From assembly GCF_001460935.1 (NCBI RefSeq), contig NZ_LN906597.1:1149398-1213397 (forward strand): 64,000 bases of DNA, given 5' to 3'. This stretch comes from Candidatus Ichthyocystis hellenicum. Lineage in GTDB: Bacteria; Pseudomonadota; Gammaproteobacteria; Burkholderiales; 2013Ark19i. A program made the position numbers and the translations under genes. The notes below the pieces were generated by a model. It was given only the letters and a program-made list of their open reading frames with translations. It did no database searches and had not been told where the DNA came from. This document shows positions 58,001 to 64,000 of this stretch, piece by piece. Within the stretch, counting starts at the first letter, position 1. Each line of letters begins with the position of its first letter.

Positions 58001-61000
58001 TTACTAGTTCTTCTATGTTTGTATCTTGTTTATCTTCTTTAACCTCAACCGGTTCTTTATTTTCAGTAAGATGAGTTGGATGTTTTTCATTTAATAAATA
58101 CCTTAATTTATTTTCAATAATTAATGCAGATCTTTTTTTAGGAGTGAGTTTGTTCATATCTAGGAGTAAATACTTGGCCATCAATTTTATGGTAAATGCA
58201 TTCAGAGAAAGAGCCTTTTCTCCGATGCGCATAACAGATTTTCTGCATTCTTCTTCTAATTTTTCTTTTATAAGTGAGTCATTGGCTGCTAGAGACTGTT
58301 CTTCTGCGATTAATTTATAATTAGTGTAAATGTTTAATGCATTCCTTATTAATGATTTGGAAGCGTATCCTCCATGAAACAACGTAAATGTGCCTTCAAA
58401 AATATTAACTGGCTCAAGTTTTTCTATTGTATTTTTTATCTTTTGTGGCAAATCAAGAACATTACTTATTACTGAAATTTTTGACGATCTAGAAAGCTTT
58501 CTCTTCCTACTTAAAGAAATCTTTTTTAAGTTAGTAATGAAATTATTATCTGGGCCAAAAGTAATGCGACTTTGAATTATGGGCAAAAATTCTTCGTCCT
58601 TAATCTTGTCTAAAGATGTTGCTATTTCCTTGCAAGATTCTTGCAGAGCATCAAAGAATTCATGATTGGATATACATTTATTTTTTATGTCAACAACATT
58701 CATGCCAGGGGTTATAATTATATCTTTTGTAAGAATAATATTATTTATGTGCAGAGAAACTTTGTTTAGAACATACCCTCTTATATGGGAATAAGTGTAA
58801 GAAATATCCATGAGTGATTTATCAAAATTCTTATATTCAATTAGATTGGAAAATGTTTTTAATATGGCATTCCTAAGTAATTTTTTTTCATCAACCTCAA
58901 TTGATTTAATCGCTTCTTCGTATATACTCATAGTTAAGCGAGAAGAGCATATATTTGTTGTGCTATATGCCGTTAGTAATGGTTTTAGTTCCTCCGGCAT
59001 TTTATGTTCCGATAAAAGAGGAATAGTACATTCTGCTGTTATAGGTGGAACGTGTTCCTTTGAGGCTTCACATGCAGTTAACTGCTGTGTTGAAGGTAAG
59101 GTTGATTGTCCTGATACAGAGAGAGCGTACTCCAGCACATTGGTTACCCCTATGGGGTTACCATCTTTGTCTCTTCCTTCTATTTTATTTCGCAGAGATT
59201 GTGATTCGTTTTTAGTAAAAACTATAGAATTTATATCTGATATTAGACGCTTAGTCACCAATTTTACTGTAGATTCGTTTGGGAAATATGCTATTTCATT
59301 AAATAATACAACAGATTTGCGCAATTCTTCACTTAATTTATTTTCTATCTCAGATTTATTTTTAATCACCGATTCGGTGTTGTTGAGAATGTTTTTTAAC
59401 TTTCTTAATGATGATTTAGCAAATTGTACTCCATGTATTTTAACGAATACAATTTGTAAAATATCAGTTGGTTCAAATTTTTCTATTATAAATTTTATTT
59501 TTTGTGGCAACCCCCGCAGGGCATCTACTATTAAATATTTAAGTGAAATAGAAAGTCTATTCCTTATGTTCATAGAAATTAATCGCATGCTAATGTGTGA
59601 ATTGTTTTTGTTGTTGCGCGAACAGAAACGAACATAGTATTGGATCATGGGGAGAAAACTTTCATGAGAAAGCTTATTCACTGAAGTTGATATTTCCTTA
59701 CAGCATTCCTGTAGTTTATCGAAAAAAACTTTGTTTGATGTATACCTGTATTGAATATCTGTAATAGACATTCCGGCAGTAATTTTCACATCTGTGGTTA
59801 GTATAATGTCATTGATGCGCGGACTAATCTTATCCAGAATGTACCTACTTATGTTTGAATAAGTTCGCTGGATGTCCATGCTGGATTCGTCCAAATTTTT
59901 TTCTTCTATTTTATCATCTAGTTCTGTCAAGACGGAATTTCTAAACGATCCTTCTTCGTCAAAATCAATTTTTTCAGCAGCAATTTCATATATACTTTTT
60001 GTTATTCTGGCAGCTAATATATTAGCTCGATTGTACGAGTTTGGTACCAGTTTTAATTCTTTTGGGAGTACATGCTGGCTATCTTCATGAAGCTGGCAAT
60101 GTTTTTTGCTACTACATTGTTCAGAATTATTATCGTCTTCATTGCTAACATGCTTTCGTTTTACAGCAGCAGAAGAGGAAGGACTAATCTTATTTTCATA
60201 TGAAGATAAGTTTTCCATCGAGACACAGCATTCATCATAATTTGGTATATTATCTGTAGTTGCTGATGGTCCTAATTCACCTGTGTATGTACTAGTTGTG
60301 CAATCTTCATCAATAAGCGGTTCATTTTCTGAAATACCATCCCATGATGGAACATCACAGTATGAATGTTCTGTTGAGTAACTATTATCACAATAATTCG
60401 TATCAATTTGTATAGCAAAGGGATCTTGTTCTACTACATTAGACACACCATTAAGTAAATTATCTATATCAGTAAACAAATTATCCATCGAATTATTTTT
60501 TTTTCTACAACTCGAATCTGCATCAATTTGTGGAATAAATGGGAACGGATCGACCATACCATGCATGCCACTAAGTAAGGTATCTAAATCAGTAAACAGA
60601 CTTTCTATCGAATTATTTGCTTTCCCAGAATTCAGTGAATCAGTTGGTGCTGAAAGTGGGTTCAATTCATTTGTATAGGTTCTATCATCAAGTAAATTTT
60701 CTAATGTAGTATTAGGTGAATTGTATTCCCTATTGGTGTTTATATCATAGCTTGGTGTTTCAGTGTCTTGCGCATATGAATACATTTCATCTGCATTATT
60801 TGCACTATCAATTAATCCCCCCAATGTAGCGTTGAAAGAACATTCTTGATTATAAGTTTCTGTGCAATTAGTTACATCATCATATAAATATGATCTTTCT
60901 GTATTGTTTGTGATGCTAAAAAAGTCTTCCAGTGAAATATCGCCAAGCAAATATTTTTCTGAGCTATCCAAATTGTCGTTTTTATTGTAACTTGAAAAAA

Positions 61001-61103
61001 TATTGTTGGAGGATTCATAGTCAATATTACTACAACTATTAACATTGAAATTGTTTGATTCATCGGTGTCGCTAGGGCCATTGTTTGGAAAATATGGATA
61101 CAT
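55056..61103 (-). CDS. Giant modular protein, four type A + one type B module, about 2015 aa
   Basis: Function unknown; largest gene in the window. The start at 61103 (M-Y-P-Y-F-P-N) is preferred over ATG 61139 because the N-terminus then matches relatives. Residues 1-330 are acidic and Asn/Ser-rich, with two copies of S-(I/M)-(E/D)-x-L-F-T-D-(L/I)-D-x-L-L near 160-210 and a basic K-R-K-H near 315. The G-M-S turns fall near 441, 799, 1154 (E-M-S-I-S-E-I), 1543 and 1814. H-G...K-S motifs lie near 556, 908, 1264 and 1651, and the type B V-Y-V-D-N-Q-T-L-L-K-A near 1911. Acidic linkers separate modules. The C-terminus stops at R-S-L-I-K-N, lacking the Y-K-x-L-C tail of relatives, so it is probably clipped by a new stop codon. 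Confidence 0.9.
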   Translation of the reverse strand: MYPYFPNNGPSDTDESNNFNVNSCSNIDYESSNNIFSSYNKNDNLDSSEKYLLGDISLEDFFSITNNTERSYLYDDVTNCTETYNQECSFNATLGGLIDSANNADEMYSYAQDTETPSYDINTNREYNSPNTTLENLLDDRTYTNELNPLSAPTDSLNSGKANNSIESLFTDLDTLLSGMHGMVDPFPFIPQIDADSSCRKKNNSMDNLFTDIDNLLNGVSNVVEQDPFAIQIDTNYCDNSYSTEHSYCDVPSWDGISENEPLIDEDCTTSTYTGELGPSATTDNIPNYDECCVSMENLSSYENKISPSSSAAVKRKHVSNEDDNNSEQCSSKKHCQLHEDSQHVLPKELKLVPNSYNRANILAARITKSIYEIAAEKIDFDEEGSFRNSVLTELDDKIEEKNLDESSMDIQRTYSNISRYILDKISPRINDIILTTDVKITAGMSITDIQYRYTSNKVFFDKLQECCKEISTSVNKLSHESFLPMIQYYVRFCSRNNKNNSHISMRLISMNIRNRLSISLKYLIVDALRGLPQKIKFIIEKFEPTDILQIVFVKIHGVQFAKSSLRKLKNILNNTESVIKNKSEIENKLSEELRKSVVLFNEIAYFPNESTVKLVTKRLISDINSIVFTKNESQSLRNKIEGRDKDGNPIGVTNVLEYALSVSGQSTLPSTQQLTACEASKEHVPPITAECTIPLLSEHKMPEELKPLLTAYSTTNICSSRLTMSIYEEAIKSIEVDEKKLLRNAILKTFSNLIEYKNFDKSLMDISYTYSHIRGYVLNKVSLHINNIILTKDIIITPGMNVVDIKNKCISNHEFFDALQESCKEIATSLDKIKDEEFLPIIQSRITFGPDNNFITNLKKISLSRKRKLSRSSKISVISNVLDLPQKIKNTIEKLEPVNIFEGTFTLFHGGYASKSLIRNALNIYTNYKLIAEEQSLAANDSLIKEKLEEECRKSVMRIGEKALSLNAFTIKLMAKYLLLDMNKLTPKKRSALIIENKLRYLLNEKHPTHLTENKEPVEVKEDKQDTNIEELVNHHQHGTEKEENSHQNLLVGIMPEQLELISTRYKYMDIYSEKLTTSIYERAVKKIDFDKEKLFKNIILEEFKNIIELNGFNRQLADVSCTYSKMLKYILSKVSPIINDIIASNDIYITPEMSISEIKCRCISNKDFFDKLQEYCIKISKNINNNTKHDNFLTIIQNHVNFGLGESLWTNLKSLSTAKRNKLTMLTKRLIVEAIYNLPDNIISEIEKFTLIDVSHGMFSNIHGAYLPKSFIRNITKNYTVDKIYELAIKIKSEKIYYSKVKVELEELMQKYVYKSAQTSVILIGEITYPLSKALVKLISSFLAKDIVKSSFDNISEDKQKEPICDTNDSQRINIAEEKLTDNLESPTANSAMVTANNEVAEEPHTENLEHPTTSSAIITANNEVAEEEPHTEDLESHETIMARNKTNWSEHIKHIAPSTTELTSKGYDYDSLIPSSEFNISIYEYAIKKIDIKNKYTPVLKEFKWINIPSTYSNIREYILDIFCHYINNIIITEDVLVTPGMSIKDVRDACISNKRFFYKLTECCKEVAKTVNEIKKEEILSIIKASKNSELNKIISFTRNRLYEDKKNILYQIMIDIIIDTINDLPLSIKYAISKFETIDILTGVFAPLHGVYINKSFVRSMVNMVNISDYTGKSPQTYRHQSINNSTLRAKLEEKIEKSVVLIKGTTFYLNEHLKKSLIRYSLLDIDNIYHKCSSKLLTYSSSLDPNSNVRSLGLYRFAISVIEFNAKNRIFGTKYNIYDCRDMIRSYILSTVNNIINKIEKKIEINQWNGMTIEQIRLAYTSNKEFFDKLSEGCSMIVGQIKVTGKEIVGMVISPELRNILQKQETDSITNSILESLTSSIISLPEKVMDLIGSLPASHIVGEYFSIFDNVYVDNQTLLKAQSIFDSTQKKIEDSLSLYRSAEKNHKNFDKIAIIKKIVKAQIVELQKELSDPIMTILNNEVSVANKDTRNVILNKLKSYLMIRSLIKN
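56791..56956 (-). repeat. 78-bp in-frame repeat in the linker before the fourth A module
   Basis: Two copies of a 78-bp unit plus a partial third begin at 56791, 56869 and 56944. They encode T-A-N-N-E-V-A-E-E-x-H-T-E-type acidic linker sequence. High nucleotide identity indicates recent slippage or duplication. Confidence 0.75.
60380..60620 (-). repeat. Two-copy repeat in the N-terminal region of the giant protein
   Basis: About 40-residue units: S-I-E-S-L-F-T-D-L-D-T-L-L-S-G and S-M-D-N-L-F-T-D-I-D-N-L-L-N-G, each followed by a D-P-F and P/Q-I-D-(A/T)-(D/N) segment. Confidence 0.75.
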
Positions 61104-61902
61104 ATACTGAATGCCTAACAGATTAAAAACAACATACATCCGACTAAATCGGCGTTTTGATAAAATTACTAAAATTAATCGATAACTTATAATTATGTAT
61201 CATTTTCTACATGAAAAGTCGGTATATATCAAAGACGCAAAATAAATTATGATATACCTATACATAACATATAATAACTACTAAAATAAACGTTTCCTTG
61301 CGTTCAGTTCCAATGTTATACCATAATTAATGATGTACTAAAATTAATGTTTCACGTTTGTCCGTGACTAATGTTATATGACGGAATGTCGTGAACTGAT
61401 GTTTATTGGTAAACGCATTGCTATTATTAAGCGTCATTTTTATTGAAAATATCTTTATTAGCTAGTTATTTAAAAAAATAACCGTACTTAATAATTTTGT
61501 TACAAAGTAGAGTATAGATATTTTTGAGAAAAATTCTACCTACTAGTTTTTATTTGTAAGTTTGTAATTATAGTAAAGTGTTATCTATTAAAGTTAATTT
61601 TAATAGGTTTTTGCTGACCTCACTCATTTTTTATATTTAAGACATGTGTCTACTAAGTGTGGTGCAGTAATTGTTATTAATAACTTTTACTAAGCATATA
61701 AATATAAAATAAAATTCATCTGATGTTTAGTATATTGCAGGTTGTCGTTGACTGAAAATCATCTTTATTTCATCTTAATGGTGGTGAGATGCATTTCTTC
61801 ACAGCCTCAAGTGGTGGTTAGCGTGAATACTATTTTTTCTATAAACACTGATAATGCAGCTGGATATACCTTAACCCTACACCAAATTTCATTCGGTCCG
61901 AG
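61104..61902. other. AT-rich intergenic interval
   Basis: About 800 bases between two modular genes with no believable open frame. Two imperfect 40-base blocks at 61282-61320 and 61339-61378 both start TAAAAT and end AATGTTATA; they may be remnants of a duplication. The promoter of the giant gene should lie here. Confidence 0.45.
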
Positions 61903-64000
61903 CTATGCATCATGAGATACACATAATTGCTCGTCTGCCTTCCTTTTGCGACTTTCATTTGGTTCTTTATCATCGGTGGTTGGTTTAGTCTTGTTTTTGA
62001 GGGAAAAGTTAACTATATCAGAGAGCAAATGCTTGGTCATTAATTCTACCATAAATTCATTGGGTGCGAGTGCTTTTTCTTCATGTAGTACCACAGATTC
62101 TGTTAGTGCTTTTTTTACTTTTTCCTCCAGTATGCTTTTTTTATCTAGAAGTTTATTAACCATATCGGCGGGATAAGTCTTTGTTAAGTTTCTTATAAAT
62201 GACCTGGTTAGATATGTCCCATGTAGTTTTACAAACAAAATTTCCGAAATACTAGCCAAGTCGAGTTTTTTTATCTCAGAAATGATTTTATTTGGTAAAT
62301 TTCGTATTGATTCAAGTATTAAAAACTTTGATAACGTAGAGAGTACATTTTTTTTATCGCGAGAGATGCTTTTTACATTGGTAGTTAAAGATTCTCCAGA
62401 ATTTATACGAATATGACCTTGGATTATGTACAAAAAATATTCATGAGGGATTTTATCTATCTTTTCAGAAATATCCATGCAGTACTTATATAATTTATCA
62501 AAGAAGACTCTATTGGATATACATTTATCTTTGATATCTGAAGTAGACATTCCATTAACTATAACCACATCTGAAGATGGTATAATATCATTGATGTATG
62601 GAGAAACTTTACTTAAAATGTATTTTCGTAAATTTGAATGGGTGCTAGAGAAATTTGTATTTGACTCGCTAAAATCATTTTTTTCCATTTTTTTATTAAA
62701 TACTTTCAACATGGTTTCATTAATTAATTTTCTTTCATCGAAGTTAGTCATTTTAATAATTTTCTCATACATATTTTCAACTAATTTGGCAGAATATATA
62801 TTGTTGTAGCTGTATAACTTGGTCGTTATCTTCAATTCTTTTGGAATCTTATATTTTACTTGATGTTGTAAGGAATGTTTTTGGCTATCCTTATCCGTAG
62901 CTTGTGGGTCACTAATTGAAGGCAATGGTTCGTATGAAAACAATTTAGACATGATTCCCCATGAATCTTGGGTGCTATTTTTATCAAAAGTTATTTTGTT
63001 GTCTTTGTTACCAAAATGTTGCTCCTTTGTGGCATTAGATGCTGGGGGTTGCTTATCATGATACGCAGGACCACTAGCTACAAGCATGCTACATTTGTCG
63101 CTGTAGTGTATATTATTCATGTCAAGTAGTAAATAATCTGCCAAGAGTTTTGCCATAGACTTGCTTAGCTTAAATGTTGTTTCTTTATATACTGTGATAG
63201 ATTCACATAGTTTTTTTTCTAAATTTTCCTTTATAATTGGGTCTTCGATACTTAGGTTTCTGTTAATATAATAAATATTCGCCACATTTTTAATAAGTGA
63301 CTTGGTTAGATAGACATTGTGAGTGAATACAAACTCTCCCTTTAAAATATCAACTGGTTCCATGTTTCCTATTGTGTGCTTAATTTTTAGTGGCAAATTG
63401 CGTATAACGTTTACTATCAAAAATTTAAGTGCTTTATAGATTTTATTTCTTCTGCTGCAAGAAATTTTTTTCATACTAAAATTCAAATTATTTGATGGAC
63501 CAAAACTTATACTAGATTGAATTATAGTAAAAAAATCCTTGCGCCAGGTTTCATCTACATCTTCTTCTATTTTATTACAATGTTCTTGCAATCTATCAAA
63601 GAATATTTTATTTGATGTGCATTTATCTTTTATGTCTGAGATGGACATTCCGGGAGTTATTAATATATCTGTATCTTTCATAATTTCATTAATGTAAGGA
63701 GATGATTTATTGGAAATATATTTACTAATTTTTGAGTAAGTTAGTGAAATATCCATGAGTGATTTATTAAAACCTTTGAATTCAATCAAGTCATTAAAAT
63801 CTTCTAATATGGTACTTTTAAGTAAGCCTTTTTCATCAATCTCTATTGACATAATAGCATATTCATATATGCTAACATTTGCCAAAGTGTGGCTGATCTT
63901 ATAATTAAAGATATATGATCCAGAAATTAATATTAGTTCTTCTGGTAGTACATACCTACCACAATCATCAAAAGTACAATCATCAAAAGTAAATTCTTTA
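61903..64000 (-). CDS. Modular family protein with at least two type A modules (5' end off the window)
   Basis: Function unknown. The frame is open to the right edge: beyond the TTG at 63885 it continues without a stop to 64000, and the extra residues (V-L-P-E-E-L then a Y-x-F stretch) match the family's segment before module 1. So the gene starts outside the window. At least 698 residues are visible. Module A1 has G-M-S-I-S-D-I-K at about 63645, I-F-F-D-R-L-Q-E-H-C and a variant T-H-N-V-Y-L-T-K-S closing motif. Module A2 has G-M-S-T-S-D-I-K at about 62550, V-F-F-D-K-L and L-H-G-T-Y-L-T-R-S-F-I-R. No type B module follows; it ends in a basic stretch E-S-R-K-R-K-A-D-E-Q and a short tail. Confidence 0.88.
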   Translation of the reverse strand, partial: KEFTFDDCTFDDCGRYVLPEELILISGSYIFNYKISHTLANVSIYEYAIMSIEIDEKGLLKSTILEDFNDLIEFKGFNKSLMDISLTYSKISKYISNKSSPYINEIMKDTDILITPGMSISDIKDKCTSNKIFFDRLQEHCNKIEEDVDETWRKDFFTIIQSSISFGPSNNLNFSMKKISCSRRNKIYKALKFLIVNVIRNLPLKIKHTIGNMEPVDILKGEFVFTHNVYLTKSLIKNVANIYYINRNLSIEDPIIKENLEKKLCESITVYKETTFKLSKSMAKLLADYLLLDMNNIHYSDKCSMLVASGPAYHDKQPPASNATKEQHFGNKDNKITFDKNSTQDSWGIMSKLFSYEPLPSISDPQATDKDSQKHSLQHQVKYKIPKELKITTKLYSYNNIYSAKLVENMYEKIIKMTNFDERKLINETMLKVFNKKMEKNDFSESNTNFSSTHSNLRKYILSKVSPYINDIIPSSDVVIVNGMSTSDIKDKCISNRVFFDKLYKYCMDISEKIDKIPHEYFLYIIQGHIRINSGESLTTNVKSISRDKKNVLSTLSKFLILESIRNLPNKIISEIKKLDLASISEILFVKLHGTYLTRSFIRNLTKTYPADMVNKLLDKKSILEEKVKKALTESVVLHEEKALAPNEFMVELMTKHLLSDIVNFSLKNKTKPTTDDKEPNESRKRKADEQLCVSHDA
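63962..63989 (-). repeat. Short direct repeat at the window edge
   Basis: A 14-base unit (ATCATCAAAAGTAC or close) occurs twice in a row and encodes C-T-F-D-D twice in the partial modular protein. It is small and may continue beyond the edge. Confidence 0.6.

Noticed and set aside
58810-59637. 275-codon plus-strand frame
   Set aside because: Lies entirely antisense inside the giant modular gene, whose frame shows family motifs.

Overview
ORGANISM. The window looks like one stretch of a reduced, AT-rich chromosome from a host-associated, probably intracellular, beta-proteobacterium. The hints are a hemC-hemD-hemX-hemY cluster, a prfB-lysS pair with the classical +1 frameshift in prfB, a PilU-type ATPase, and RhlE-type helicases, all packed tightly. 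Beside them is a large gene-sparse region of lower G+C filled with paralogous proteins of unknown function and Inc-like membrane proteins. Among bacteria I know of, the fish-gill (epitheliocystis) beta-proteobacteria are the best match in style. That is an inference from gene content, not a database match.

LAYOUT. (1) 1-5.8 kb: end of an unknown gene, purF, a hypothetical gene, pyrC, then two overlapping genes resembling a conjugative coupling ATPase (TraD type) and a MobC/replication-relaxation protein. (2) 5.9-10.3 kb: tRNA-Ser(UGA) and a very AT-rich 1407-residue protein of unknown function. (3) 11.1-26.1 kb: dense housekeeping block with a DEAD-box helicase, beta carbonic anhydrase, queC, prfB, lysS, pilU-like gene, MFS transporter, murI, a second helicase, hemCDXY and a cold-shock protein. 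(4) 27-34.7 kb: two paralogous single-span membrane proteins with Thr/Ser-rich tails, a perfect 122-bp direct repeat, and two Inc-like proteins (paired transmembrane helices plus coiled coil) flanking a second cold-shock gene. (5) 34.7-36.8 kb: icd and a suhB-type phosphatase. (6) 37.1 kb to the right edge: at least eight large paralogous genes and one decayed copy, nearly all on the minus strand.

THE REPEATED MODULE. The proteins in region 6 share a roughly 200-residue helical module that I find no name for. Its landmarks, in order, are: an opening with an aromatic/Ala patch and an I-x-(I/V/F)-D/N element; Y-S-x-(I/L)-x-x-Y-I followed by a (K/N)-x-(I/V)-S-P-x-I-N element; a G-M-(S/T)-(I/V)-x-(D/E)-(I/V/F) turn; S-N-x-x-F-F-x-K-L-x-x-x-C; L-P-x-K-I; and a closing motif. 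The closing motif defines three types. Type A has H-G-x-Y-x-x-K-S-x-x-R. Type B has V-Y-V-D-N-x-x-L-L-K-A. Type C has C-H-G-x-Y with no K-S. I count 8 A, 4 B and 4 C modules, plus one decayed C. Proteins run as an acidic Ser/Asn-rich N-terminal region, then either one C module, or zero to four A modules ending in one B. Most end in a Y-(K/R)-x-L-C-like tail.

HOW IT MAY WORK TOGETHER. Regions 1-3 and 5 supply ordinary metabolism and translation. Regions 4 and 6 look like a host-interaction island: membrane proteins built like chlamydial inclusion-membrane proteins next to a fast-evolving modular family. Shared upstream elements within two of the paralogue pairs suggest common control. Function, secretion and expression are not shown by the sequence.
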